Part shown: piece after piece, positions 52,323 to 61,177 of the stretch
How positions within the stretch are numbered: position 1 is the stretch's first letter
Layout: every line of letters starts with the position of its first letter
The notes under the pieces: generated by a model
The model's database searches: none
Seen by the model: the letters and a program-made list of their open reading frames with translations, nothing else
What the model was told of the DNA's origin: nothing
Origin: JANNBN01 sp031430595
Lineage (GTDB): Bacteria > Actinomycetota > Acidimicrobiia > Acidimicrobiales > JANYDT01
Assembly (NCBI GenBank): GCA_031430595.1
Contig: JANPBU010000010.1
Coordinates: forward strand, 186,001-250,000
Length of the DNA stretch: 64,000 bases
Direction: 5' to 3'
Made by a program: the position numbers and the translations under genes

Positions 52323-53516
52323 CTAGGCAAGTGCAGCCGTGAACTCGGCGAGCTTCGACGTTTGCTCCCATGTGAACCCCGGCAGCGAACGGCCGAAGTG
52401 TCCGTAAGCAGCGGTCGCCCGGTAGATCGGTCGGCGCAGGTCAAGGTCACGAATAATTGCGGCGGGTCGAAGGTCGAACACGGCGTTGACGGCAGCCTCA
52501 ATTTTGGCCGGATCAACCGTTGCTGTTCCGAACGTCTCAACCAGCAACGACACCGGCCGAGCGACACCAATCGCATAAGCGACCTGAACTTCGCAACGCA
52601 TTGCCGCCCCGGAAGCAACAACGTGCTTGGCGACCCAGCGCGCTGCATACGCAGCTGAACGATCAACCTTCGATGGATCTTTTCCGGAGAATGCCCCACC
52701 ACCGTGTCGCGCAGCTCCGCCGTAGGTATCGACGATGATTTTGCGTCCAGTCAGGCCGGTGTCTCCGTGAGGACCACCGATGACGAAGTTGCCGGTCGGG
52801 TTCGACAGGAAGCGGTAGTCATCACCGGCGAAGGCCTCAGGAACTACGTGCTTCACAACATTTTCCAACAGGTCGTGGTGCATGGTTCGCTGTAGGTCGA
52901 CGCCGGGCGCGTGCTGCGTGGAAATCAAAACGGTCTTCAGCGCAACCGGCACACCGTCACGGTATTCAAACGTGACTTGAGTCTTCCCGTCGGGGCGAAG
53001 GTAAGCAAGCGTTCCGTCTTTGCGAACAGCCGTCAGACGCTCGGCCATACGATGTGCCAGCCAAATCGGAAGTGGCATTAGATCTGGGGTTTCGTCGCAT
53101 GCGTACCCGAACATCATTCCCTGATCGCCTGCGCCCTGTGCGTCGAGTTCAGCATCAATATCGTGTTCGGTTCGAGCCTCGAATGCTTTGTCGACACCCA
53201 TCGCGATATCTGGTGACTGTTCATCAATCGACACAATCACTGCACACGTATGACCATCAAAACCTTTGTCGCCGTGGTCGTAGCCAATATCGTTTACCGT
53301 CGCTCGAACGAGCTTCGGAATGTCAACGTAAGCGGTCGTAGTTATTTCACCTGCGACGACGACAAGGCCGGTGGTGAGTAGCGACTCGCAGGCCACGCGG
53401 GCCATCGGGTCGGCAGCAAGAATCGCGTCAAGAATGCTGTCAGAAACCTGATCCGCCATCTTGTCGGGATGACCTTCGGTTACCGATTCAGAGGTAAATG
53501 TCCATTGTGATGCCAT
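52323..53516 (-). CDS. metK: S-adenosylmethionine synthetase
   Basis: 397 residues with the full MetK signatures: FTSESVTEGHPDKMADQ, GAGDQGMMFGYA (ATP-binding) and GGGAFSGKDPSKVDRSAAY. It makes SAM from Met and ATP. It sits downstream of coaBC in the conserved actinobacterial block, preceded by a ~146-base GC-rich leader with AGGAG before the ATG. Confidence 0.97.
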   Translation of the reverse strand: MASQWTFTSESVTEGHPDKMADQVSDSILDAILAADPMARVACESLLTTGLVVVAGEITTTAYVDIPKLVRATVNDIGYDHGDKGFDGHTCAVIVSIDEQSPDIAMGVDKAFEARTEHDIDAELDAQGAGDQGMMFGYACDETPDLMPLPIWLAHRMAERLTAVRKDGTLAYLRPDGKTQVTFEYRDGVPVALKTVLISTQHAPGVDLQRTMHHDLLENVVKHVVPEAFAGDDYRFLSNPTGNFVIGGPHGDTGLTGRKIIVDTYGGAARHGGGAFSGKDPSKVDRSAAYAARWVAKHVVASGAAMRCEVQVAYAIGVARPVSLLVETFGTATVDPAKIEAAVNAVFDLRPAAIIRDLDLRRPIYRATAAYGHFGRSLPGFTWEQTSKLAEFTAALA

Positions 53517-53662
53517 GAGTAAAAAATCTCCTGAGGAAAGGGTTTGTATAGTTCGGGGTCGGAAATAACCGGCTCGGTGTGTCGAGGCTCGCTTTGCGAA
53601 AAGTGGGCCCCCGTGTCGCCGAGCGGCCGCCTGCCCCGCACCCCTACTGGGAGAAAGATCTA
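53517..53662 (-). promoter_or_regulatory. Structured 5' leader of metK
   Basis: The 146 bases between coaBC and metK contain inverted segments (GCTCGG/CCGAGC about 50 bases apart on the minus strand, with an inner TCGC-AAA-GCGA hairpin) and AGGAG 11 bases before the ATG. The hallmark SAM-I/IV sequence GGCAACC is absent from the minus strand, so no known riboswitch is claimed. Confidence 0.4.
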
Positions 53663-54943
53663 CTACGGACCTAAAGCGGAAGGCCTGAGGGCAACAACAA
53701 GATCTACTACGGCGCGAGCCACTGCTCGTTTGGAAGATAACTCTACGTGGTGTTCGGTACCGTCCGTCAAGAAGATCGTCACTTCGTTGGAATCTCCTTC
53801 GAAACCAACCCCTTGTGCCGACACATCGTTGGCCACAATCATGTCTGCACCTTTACGGCGAAGCTTTCCAATTGCATTGTCGCGGAGGTCGTTCGTTTCG
53901 GCCGCAAAACCAACAAGTATCTGATTTGGCCGTTTAGATGCCCCCAACGAAGCGAGTATGTCGACGGTACGTTCCAAGACAACAATCGGAACATCGTCGT
54001 TGCCGATTTCCTTTTTGATTTTTTGCGCCGCTGGATTCACAGGTCGAAAGTCAGCTACCGCAGCTGCCATCACAATGACGTCGGCGTACGTCGCTAACAA
54101 CTGCATCGCAGCCAACATTTCCGCAGCTGTCTCAACCGACACTTCCTCGACGCCAGTCGAAACCGCCCTCCGTACCGTTGTCACAATGGTCACCTTGGCA
54201 CCGCGCGAATGGGCCTCTTCGGCAATCGAGTAGCCCTGTTTACCTGACGACCGGTTACCAATAAAACGCACAGGATCAATCGGCTCACGGGTACCACCGG
54301 CACTCACCACGACACACTGACCAGCCAAATCGCCGCTGGGTGTTTCTCCGAAGTTCCGTTGCCCGACCGGCAGTCTGTGGGCCAACAAATCTGCTGCCGT
54401 CTGCACAATAGTTTCTGGATCGCACAGGCGACCCGCTCCTACATCGCCACTCGCCAAGATCCCGACACCTGGTTGAGCGACCGCAACCCCGCGACCCACG
54501 AGCGTGGCTAGGTTTTCGCTGACACTCGGGTGTTCCCACATTTCGGTGTGCATCGCCGGACAAACCAACACCGGGGCGGCCGTCGCAAGCAACGTTGAGG
54601 TCAGCAGATTGTTGGATAACCCAGCGGCATAAGCAGCCAGAGTATTTGCCGTAGCCGGCGCCACAATGATGAGGTCTGCTGTTTTTCCAAGGAAGGTGTG
54701 AGGCGATGGTTCAGGTCCATCCCACATCGACACGCGGGCCGGTTCAGAGGCAAGTGCACTGAAACTCAGCAACCCAACAAAGCGAAGCGCGTCATCGGTC
54801 AGCACCGGCATCACGTACGCGCCTGCGTCGAATAAACGACGACAGACATCGATCGCTTTATACGCAGCGATCCCACCCGAGACACCCAACACCACCCGTG
54901 CGCCACGAAGGGCGTCAAGCGAATTCATCGAACTCTGCGACAT
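53663..54943 (-). CDS. coaBC: Bifunctional phosphopantothenoylcysteine decarboxylase/synthase
   Basis: 426 residues. N-terminal CoaC: VVLGVSGGIAAYKAIDVCR, the PAMHTEMWEHPSV substrate-recognition segment and a PXMNXXMW-like loop. C-terminal CoaB: VVVSAGGTREPIDPVRFIGNR and SSGKQGYSIAEEA. It carries out two steps of CoA synthesis. A start at 54928 (MNSLDAL) is also possible. Its last codons and the following metK leader share a 14-bp direct repeat (53655-53668 and 53699-53712). Confidence 0.96.
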   Translation of the reverse strand: MSQSSMNSLDALRGARVVLGVSGGIAAYKAIDVCRRLFDAGAYVMPVLTDDALRFVGLLSFSALASEPARVSMWDGPEPSPHTFLGKTADLIIVAPATANTLAAYAAGLSNNLLTSTLLATAAPVLVCPAMHTEMWEHPSVSENLATLVGRGVAVAQPGVGILASGDVGAGRLCDPETIVQTAADLLAHRLPVGQRNFGETPSGDLAGQCVVVSAGGTREPIDPVRFIGNRSSGKQGYSIAEEAHSRGAKVTIVTTVRRAVSTGVEEVSVETAAEMLAAMQLLATYADVIVMAAAVADFRPVNPAAQKIKKEIGNDDVPIVVLERTVDILASLGASKRPNQILVGFAAETNDLRDNAIGKLRRKGADMIVANDVSAQGVGFEGDSNEVTIFLTDGTEHHVELSSKRAVARAVVDLVVALRPSALGP

Positions 54944-54985
54944 TTCGTACGGCCTACCGAGACGCCAAGCCCGATGGCGGGAAAG

Positions 54986-55321
54986 TTACGGAACTTCTGG
55001 GGCGGGTGTATCGACGGCTTCGGCGACAACACCGCCGGCCGACGCAAGTTCGTCGAGTACCGCAACAGCAGGAGCCTTGCGATGGATTTCTATTTTGTCG
55101 GCCACGATTTCTTCAAGAGCAATCGACAATGGTTTGCGTGAAACACTCGAAACCTGAGGCGGAACAAGGTTTCCGAGGCTCTGGGCGCCCAGTTCATTGA
55201 AGTACTGGTTGATCTGGCGAGCTCGTTTGGCTGCCACGGTGACCAACGAAAACTTCGAATCAACCCGCGAAAGCAAGCTCTCAATAGGTGGGTCGATCAT
55301 GCTGGCGCGGCGCTGTGGCAT
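54986..55321 (-). CDS. rpoZ: RNA polymerase omega subunit
   Basis: 111 residues. The conserved omega core is MIDPPIESLLSRVDSKFSLV, AKRARQINQYFNEL and KPLSIALEEI. A C-terminal Ala/Val/Pro tail extends it. Start could be the inner ATG at 55300. Part of the gmk-rpoZ-coaBC block. Confidence 0.95.
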   Translation of the reverse strand: MPQRRASMIDPPIESLLSRVDSKFSLVTVAAKRARQINQYFNELGAQSLGNLVPPQVSSVSRKPLSIALEEIVADKIEIHRKAPAVAVLDELASAGGVVAEAVDTPAPEVP

Positions 55322-55384
55322 TGTGAAATGTATCCTTGGTGAGGAAGCGATTTGCAGGCAAAACTACAGAAGACTTGTTCTCTG

Positions 55385-55921
55385 TTACCCGCGGTACAGC
55401 GAAACAATACCAGCCACTTCAGCTACTGCCCGCTCAAGATCGTCATTGACCACAATATGGTCGGCGATCTCGTGACCCAATACTTCTTCACCTTCAGCTT
55501 TGCGCAGCCGCTTTTGAATGGTTTCCTCAACATCTCCGCGAGACCGCAGCCGTGCTTCCTGAGCGTTTCGGCTTGGTGGTTCAACAAAAATCAGTACCGA
55601 TTCAGGAAAACGTTGTTTGACTGATTCGGCCCCTTGAAGCTCGATCTCAAACAACACATCTGCACCCTCTGGCGGGGTGGGTAGCGGTGTGCCGTAGTAG
55701 TTACCGAGAAACTCAACCCACTCAAGAAAACCGTCAGCCTCAATATGCGCTTCGAAGGTTGATCGGTCAGTGAAGCGGTACGAATACGGGTCTTCTGATG
55801 GTCGACGAGCCCGAGTCGTCCAGCTTCGTGACAGCCACAGGTCGGGGTCGGCCCGGCATAACTGATCAACAATTGTGCCTTTTCCGGCCCCACCAGGCCC
55901 AGAAATAACAAAAATCGCCAT
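55385..55921 (-). CDS. gmk: Guanylate kinase
   Basis: 178 residues. P-loop FVISGPGGAGKGTIVDQL, then LSRSWTTRARRPSE (GMP-binding), EFLGNYYGTP and LFEIELQGAESV. Phosphorylates GMP/dGMP to the diphosphate. It lies 18 bp downstream of mihF. Confidence 0.96.
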   Translation of the reverse strand: MAIFVISGPGGAGKGTIVDQLCRADPDLWLSRSWTTRARRPSEDPYSYRFTDRSTFEAHIEADGFLEWVEFLGNYYGTPLPTPPEGADVLFEIELQGAESVKQRFPESVLIFVEPPSRNAQEARLRSRGDVEETIQKRLRKAEGEEVLGHEIADHIVVNDDLERAVAEVAGIVSLYRG

Positions 55922-55939
55922 GTCGCAAACCCCTAGTTT

Positions 55940-56260
55940 TCAGCTGTTTTCGATGATTTCAAGCAGCTTGATTCGTTGCTGTTCGCCCAGGCCTTGTACT
56001 CGCCGGCTTTCAGCGATACCAATTTCTTCCATCAACCGTCGAGACTTAACTTTGCCTAATTTGGGTAGCGATTCAAGCACCGTCAACACCTTGGTTTTAG
56101 CAATGACTTCATCAGAAGGTGCACGGTCAAGAGCCTCACGAAGCGTGATTGAGCCCATTTTGAGCAGTGTTTTCAGTTCGGCTCTGGCAGTGCGAGCAAC
56201 GGCGGCCTTGGCCAACGCCGCTGTTCGTGCTTCGGCGGAAAGTGCGGGAGGAAGTGCCAT
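55940..56260 (-). CDS. mihF: Actinobacterial integration host factor (mIHF)
   Basis: 106 residues with a helix-two-turns-helix C-terminal region: LTVLESLPKLGKVKSRRLME and GIAESRRVQGLGEQQR. It is a nucleoid-associated protein that is essential in mycobacteria and typical of this gmk-linked position. Confidence 0.94.
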   Translation of the reverse strand: MALPPALSAEARTAALAKAAVARTARAELKTLLKMGSITLREALDRAPSDEVIAKTKVLTVLESLPKLGKVKSRRLMEEIGIAESRRVQGLGEQQRIKLLEIIENS

Positions 56261-56352
56261 GCGACGAGGTTAGTGGTGCTGGATCTCCTGCCATCGCACT
56301 GAGGGAAAAGAGTTTGAGTCAAAGATAGGAATACTCAGTTCGACGGCCTATT

Positions 56353-56420
56353 ACGCCCAAAACCCCCAAAAGACCCCCGAACAGGCGTAGTAAACCACCC
56401 GTTTTGGGGGTTTTGGGCGT
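56353..56420. repeat. Perfect 19-bp inverted repeat in the pyrF-mihF gap
   Basis: 56353-56371 (ACGCCCAAAACCCCCAAAA) and 56402-56420 are exact reverse complements with a 30-base loop, in the 213-bp gap between pyrF and mihF. The plus strand continues with GGGGG-TTTT-GGG...GGG-CGT-GGG-ATT-GGG, a G-quadruplex-like run (56406-56441). Possible pyrF terminator or regulatory site for mihF. Confidence 0.7.
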
Positions 56421-56473
56421 GAGTTTGGGCGTGGGATTGGGTGGCTCACTCGATTTACCCTGACGTTCGTAGT

Positions 56474-57205
56474 TCAGGAAGCTAGCGCCGTCACAATCTC
56501 CGCAGTAATTTCGGCTGCGGCAACGGCGCGGTCGACGGCTTGCACAACTGGACGCCCGATCACGAGCACATTAGCGCCGCCCAATATCGCCTCGGTTGGT
56601 GTGGCTGGTCGGGCCTGGTCTTGCGCTGCGCTCACCCCGGGGCGAATGCCTGGAACAACGCGAATCATTCGCGGCGCAACGAGACCAACTTCTTTGAGGT
56701 CGGCAGCGGCACACACCACACCGCCACATCCGCCCTCCATCGAGGTCATGAGTCGCTTGCCAAGAATGTGGTGGGGTGCGGTGCCGTCGCTTGTGAGCAC
56801 GGTCACACCAAGCCCAACGGGAACCGGCATTCCGGCTGCAGATGCACCATCGCGAAGACCTTCGATACCGGCTGACAGCATGTCAGACCCACCGTGGGCA
56901 TGCATCGTGAGATACGTGACCCCTAGCGAACCGCATACCCGGGCGGCCCTGTTAACAGTGTTCGGAATGTCGTGCAGTTTCAAATCAAGAAACACCGCGA
57001 ACCCCTCTTGGGCCAAACGGGTAACGATGGTTGGACCAGAAGCGGTGAAAAGTTCGAGACCCACTTTCATGATCCCAAACCAAGGGCTCATCGAGCGGGC
57101 GAGTTGTAACGCTTCAACATCGTCATCAACGTCGAGTGCAAGACAAAGGCGGGAACGAATATCAATTTCGGCAGCAGACACAGCAAAGATCGTAAACGCT
57201 CTCAC
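56474..57205 (-). CDS. pyrF: Orotidine 5'-phosphate decarboxylase
   Basis: 243 residues of the TIM-barrel decarboxylase family. The catalytic DxKxxD motif is in FLDLKLHDIPNTV; CLALDVDDDVEALQLAR opens strand 1 and RVVPGIRPG is the phosphate-gripper. Last step of UMP synthesis. The GTG at 57205 sits 5 bases after a 10-bp hairpin (57210-57238); an alternative GTG is at 57181. Confidence 0.95.
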   Translation of the reverse strand: MRAFTIFAVSAAEIDIRSRLCLALDVDDDVEALQLARSMSPWFGIMKVGLELFTASGPTIVTRLAQEGFAVFLDLKLHDIPNTVNRAARVCGSLGVTYLTMHAHGGSDMLSAGIEGLRDGASAAGMPVPVGLGVTVLTSDGTAPHHILGKRLMTSMEGGCGGVVCAAADLKEVGLVAPRMIRVVPGIRPGVSAAQDQARPATPTEAILGGANVLVIGRPVVQAVDRAVAAAEITAEIVTALAS

Positions 57206-57209
57206 ACCA

Positions 57210-57238
57210 GCGAAGCCGGATTTTCGACCCGGCTTCGC
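57210..57238 (-). terminator. Hairpin between aminotransferase and pyrF
   Basis: GCGAAGCCGG (57210-57219) and CCGGCTTCGC (57229-57238) form a perfect 10-bp stem with a 9-base loop, 23 bp after the aminotransferase stop and immediately upstream of the pyrF start region. No T-run follows. Confidence 0.5.
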
Positions 57239-57261
57239 CCAAATATTCGATTACATGTTGC

Positions 57262-58599
57262 CTACCCGACGTGTGCGTCGGCCAGCGTCAACACATCGTC
57301 GAGGATGGCTAAACCACGTTCGACATCGGCAACCGAAGTCGTACATGGTGGGCATACGTGAATTCGGTTGAAGTGGTTGAACGGCCACAGACCTTGCTTC
57401 TTGCAGGCACCCACAAGTTCCATCATTGGTGCAGCAACAGCACCGGACGCGTTGAACGGAACAAGCGGCTCGCGTGTTTCGGGATTCTTCACAAGTTCAA
57501 TGGCATGAAAGACGCCAAGACCTCGAACATCGCCAACACTCGGATGGTTGGCCTTGATCTTCTCGAGCGCCGGCGTGATGATGTCAGCACCCAGCATTCG
57601 AGCGTGTTCGATAATGCCTTCCTCTTCAAAAATATTGATCGAAGCAACGGCTGAGGCACATGCGAGCGGGTGCCCCGAGTAGGTCAGTCCGCCGGGGAAC
57701 TGACGTTCTTGGAATGTGGCCGAAATTTTGTCACTAATGATCACGCCACCGAGCGGCAGGTAACCAGAGTTCACACCCTTGGCGAAACAGATCAAGTCTG
57801 GGGCGACGTTCCAGTGGTTCACGGCAAACCATTCACCGCAACGACCAAACCCGGCCATCACTTCATCGCACATCATGACGATGCCGAACTCATCGCAAAT
57901 GTCACGAATACCTTGTAAGTAACCGGGCGGTGGAACCAGGATGCCGTTAGTGCCAACCACGCTCTCGAGCGCAATCATCGCGATCGTATGCGGGCCTTCG
58001 ACCATCAGGGTTTCGCGAACGTGTTGCAATGCGCGCTGGCATTCTTCAGCTTCACTCGTCGAATGGAACGGTGACCGGTACGGGTATGGCCCCCAAAAGT
58101 GCACAACGCCCGAACTGCCGGTTTCGTTAGCCCAGCGCCGAGGGTCGCCGGTCAGCGCAATGGCACCACTGGTCGCGCCGTGATAACTGCGGTAGGCAGT
58201 CATGACCTTATGGCGACCGGTATGCAACTTTGCCAAACGAACAGCATTCTCTGCTGCTTCAGCACCGGCGTTTGTGAAGAACACCATGTTGAGGTCGCCG
58301 GGTGCTCGTTCGGTGATGAGACGGGCTGCTTCGCTTCTTGCTTCGTTCGCATGGAACGGGGCAATGGTGCAAAGTTCGCCGGCCGCCTTTTGGATTGCTG
58401 CCACCAGCTTCGGATGCTGGTGTCCGATATTGACGTTTACCAACTGGCTCGAAAAGTCAAGGTACTTATTACCGTCAAAATCCCAAAACTCGCTACCGAG
58501 CGCGCCGGCAACAGGTAACGGGTCGATCATCGCCTGTGCCGACCACGAATGGAAGACGTGCTTTCGATCGAGTGCCTTTACCTCTGCTCCGGTTGCCAT
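57262..58599 (-). CDS. Class III PLP-dependent aminotransferase
   Basis: About 445 residues. PLP sites: FFTNAGAEAAENAVR, IVMMCDEVMAGFGRCGEW (Asp), and the Schiff-base Lys in LICFAKGVNSGYLPLGGV. Members use beta-alanine, GABA, taurine or similar omega-amino donors; the substrate here is not known. ATG 58599 with AAGGAG upstream was chosen over the extended frame. It lies between pyrD and pyrF in the pyrimidine block, which suggests an insertion rather than a functional link. Confidence 0.9.
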   Translation of the reverse strand: MATGAEVKALDRKHVFHSWSAQAMIDPLPVAGALGSEFWDFDGNKYLDFSSQLVNVNIGHQHPKLVAAIQKAAGELCTIAPFHANEARSEAARLITERAPGDLNMVFFTNAGAEAAENAVRLAKLHTGRHKVMTAYRSYHGATSGAIALTGDPRRWANETGSSGVVHFWGPYPYRSPFHSTSEAEECQRALQHVRETLMVEGPHTIAMIALESVVGTNGILVPPPGYLQGIRDICDEFGIVMMCDEVMAGFGRCGEWFAVNHWNVAPDLICFAKGVNSGYLPLGGVIISDKISATFQERQFPGGLTYSGHPLACASAVASINIFEEEGIIEHARMLGADIITPALEKIKANHPSVGDVRGLGVFHAIELVKNPETREPLVPFNASGAVAAPMMELVGACKKQGLWPFNHFNRIHVCPPCTTSVADVERGLAILDDVLTLADAHVG

Positions 58600-58711
58600 G
58601 ATGCGCTCCTTCAAATTGAATTTCGGTGAGTCGTCATAACAGCACCGCTTTTCCACCAACATTAGGTCAGCAAAGGCGTAAGGTCACAACTGTGACAAGG
58701 TCTCATTCCCG

Positions 58712-59209
58712 GTGGTATTGGTTGTGATTGTACTGGCGTGGGTAGCAGCCGCAGCGATTTTGCTAGCAATCGAATTGCACCACGTAGCGTTTTTCGCTCT
58801 CTTTGCCAGCCTCGGATGCGTTGGTGGTGCCCTTGTTGCCGCAGTTCGACCTCAGTTGTATGTGGGCCAATTCGCCGTCGCTCTGGTACTTTGCGCCCTC
58901 GGCATCTGGTTAGCCCGACCGTATGTCAGCCAAGCGTTCGCCCGAAGACACGAAGGAAACGTTCCCCGTGGTGTGCATGGTGCCTTCATTGGTTCTCAAG
59001 CGGTAGTGATTGATTCTGTTACGTCCGAACCGGGTGGTCATATTCGATTTGTTGGCGAAAACTATCTGGCGTTGAGCAGCGATCACACCGTTCACGCGAC
59101 CGGTGACGTTGTCCGAATAACGGCGGTTGCCGGAACCACCTTCAGTATTGAGTCTCTCAGCAATCGGCCGATTCCATCGAACGAAATACTCAACAAAGGA
59201 GCCACATGA
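58712..59209 (+). CDS. NfeD-like membrane protein
   Basis: 165 residues: two or three hydrophobic segments (VLVVIVLAWVAAAAILLAIE, AVALVLCALGIWLARPY) followed by a C-terminal OB-fold of the NfeD type (GAFIGSQAVVIDSV... GENYLALSSD). Starts at GTG 58712. It overlaps the SPFH gene by 4 bp; NfeD/SPFH pairs are a classic association. Confidence 0.85.
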   Translation: MVLVVIVLAWVAAAAILLAIELHHVAFFALFASLGCVGGALVAAVRPQLYVGQFAVALVLCALGIWLARPYVSQAFARRHEGNVPRGVHGAFIGSQAVVIDSVTSEPGGHIRFVGENYLALSSDHTVHATGDVVRITAVAGTTFSIESLSNRPIPSNEILNKGAT

Positions 59210-60156
59210 TGTTTGCCGCTGTCAATTCCGGTTCGGTAGCACTGGCCATTTTGGCCATCGTCATTTTCATCGTGCTGTATGCCCTACGGGGCATGATCAA
59301 CATTGTTCAGCAGGGCGAAGTTGGCGTCGTGAAGCGGCTTGGCGAGTACCGCAAAACCCACGAGCCGGGCCTTGTCATTTTGGCCCCGTTTATTGATTCG
59401 CTGCAACGAATTGATATCCGAGAGATCCCGCGGCCAGGCGACCGCCAAGAGGTGATCACCCGAGACAATGTGGTGGTTACGGTCAATGCCACGATTTTCA
59501 CGCAGATCGTTGAAGCCAAACAAGCCCTCTTCAGTATCGCCAACTTCGATGTTGCTATCGATGCCTTGGCTCGAACCGCGCTGCGCTCGGTTATTGGAAC
59601 CCTTTCGCTCGATCAGGCCCTTTCCGAACGTGAACGTATCAACACAGACGTGCAGGCTCAGATGGAAGCAGTGACCGATAAGTGGGGTATCCGAATCAAC
59701 CGAATTGAAATTGTTGAGATTGCTCCACCACCGCAAATTCTTCAGGCTCTCGCACTACAAAAGCAGGCAGACCAGGAAAGCCGGGCCCGCATTTTGCAGT
59801 CTGAAGGTATTCGTCAGTCAGCAATCAACGTTGCTGAAGGAAATTCGCAGGCCGCCGTGAAGGCTGCTGAAGGCGAACGCCAGGCCGCCATCCTTCGAGC
59901 TCAGGGAACGCGCGAGGCCAGCATTCTTGAAGCGGAGGGCCGAGCAATTGGAATCGCGAGCGTGTACGAGGCCATCAAGGCTGCAGCACCCGACCCTACC
60001 TTGCTCGCAATTCTGCAACTCGATACCCTCGGAAAATTCGCCGAAAGCGACAACACAAAGGTGTTGGTTCCGTACGAGAGTGCAGCGCTACTTGGTGCCG
60101 CGCAGGCACTCAAAGGCATTTTGGCAGAGGTACCGGGCGCAACTGTCGTCAGCTAG
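59206..60156 (+). CDS. SPFH/stomatin (band 7) protein
   Basis: 316 residues. One N-terminal helix (VALAILAIVIFIVLYALRG), an SPFH domain (QQGEVGVVKRLGEYRKTHEP, and VITRDNVVVTVNATIFTQIV), and a coiled coil with the repetitive A/E-rich segment (EGNSQAAVKAAEGERQAAIL). It probably builds a membrane ring or microdomain scaffold with the NfeD partner. Confidence 0.92.
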   Translation: MMFAAVNSGSVALAILAIVIFIVLYALRGMINIVQQGEVGVVKRLGEYRKTHEPGLVILAPFIDSLQRIDIREIPRPGDRQEVITRDNVVVTVNATIFTQIVEAKQALFSIANFDVAIDALARTALRSVIGTLSLDQALSERERINTDVQAQMEAVTDKWGIRINRIEIVEIAPPPQILQALALQKQADQESRARILQSEGIRQSAINVAEGNSQAAVKAAEGERQAAILRAQGTREASILEAEGRAIGIASVYEAIKAAAPDPTLLAILQLDTLGKFAESDNTKVLVPYESAALLGAAQALKGILAEVPGATVVS

Positions 60157-60175
60157 TTGCGGGTTGGTTGAGGTG

Positions 60176-61177
60176 TCAACAGTGAAGCGCCCCGCTCAAA
60201 CTTGCCGGTGTTTCACTATGCAGGGCACACCATGTTGCTAGTTCCTTGACGATTCTAGGCCCGGCACCCGGGTCGTAAAAGGTGGCAGTACCCACCTGAA
60301 CTGCGTTCGCTCCGGCCATCAAAAACTCGACCGCATGTTCACCTCGGGTGATGCCCCCGACCCCCACGATTGGGATCGCGGGGAATGCCTTGCGGCAATC
60401 AAAGACGGCTCTCACGGCGACCGGACGAATGGCAGGCCCGCTCATACCGCCTCCCCCGTTACCAAGGGCTGGTTTTCGGTTTTCGATATTGATGACCAAA
60501 CCCATCACCGTATTTGTCAAGGTAAGTGCGTCTGCGCCGGCATCGATAGCCGCGCCGGCGATCGAGGTGATGTCGGTAACGTTCGGGCTGAGCTTGGCCC
60601 ACACCGGTGGGCCCGAATCACCCAGCGCTCGTTTCACGGCACCAATGACCGCTGAGGTTCCTTCGCAGGAGTGCCCAAACATGTATCGGCGATCTTCGAC
60701 GTTCGGGCAACTGACGTTGACTTCGACGGCAGCAATTCCTTCAACACCTTCTACCTTTGCCGCCACATCACGGTATTGCTCTAAAGAAAACCCCCAAATA
60801 CTCAACACCACGGGAACCTTAAGTGCACGTAACGTAGGAAGATCGTGAGCCAACCAATGATCGATGCCGCCGTTTTGTAACCCGACCGAGTTGATCATTC
60901 CGGCATCAATCATATGTACACGTGGTGCTGCATTGCCATCCCACGGCATGACCGAAATTGATTTCACCACTACTGCGCCAAGTGTCTCGACCCCGTACGG
61001 GGCAAGCTCTGCCCCGTACCCGGCGGTACCAGCCGCAGTCATTACCGGGTTCGGCAGTCTTACTGACCCAACGGAAACCGAAAGGTCAACGTTCGCCTGA
61101 GCCCCGCGACCCAACGGAATTGCGTGTCGGAGACGACCAATCAGCCCACCACGCGAGGCCGCCCCGATGCCGGTCAC
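60176..61177 (-). CDS. pyrD: Dihydroorotate dehydrogenase (class 1 type)
   Basis: 333 residues. FMN-binding barrel: NPVMTAAGTAGYGAELAPY, catalytic cysteine in EVNVSCPNV, and VGVGGITRGEHAVEFLMAGA. The catalytic Cys places it in class 1 rather than the quinone-linked class 2 (Ser). No pyrK partner gene is seen next to it. The GTG start overlaps the carB stop by 4 bp. Confidence 0.94.
   Translation of the reverse strand: MTGIGAASRGGLIGRLRHAIPLGRGAQANVDLSVSVGSVRLPNPVMTAAGTAGYGAELAPYGVETLGAVVVKSISVMPWDGNAAPRVHMIDAGMINSVGLQNGGIDHWLAHDLPTLRALKVPVVLSIWGFSLEQYRDVAAKVEGVEGIAAVEVNVSCPNVEDRRYMFGHSCEGTSAVIGAVKRALGDSGPPVWAKLSPNVTDITSIAGAAIDAGADALTLTNTVMGLVINIENRKPALGNGGGGMSGPAIRPVAVRAVFDCRKAFPAIPIVGVGGITRGEHAVEFLMAGANAVQVGTATFYDPGAGPRIVKELATWCALHSETPASLSGALHC

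Noticed and set aside
53517..53662. SAM riboswitch upstream of metK
   Set aside because: The leader lacks the GGCAACC hallmark of SAM-I/IV types and I could not fold it into a known class.
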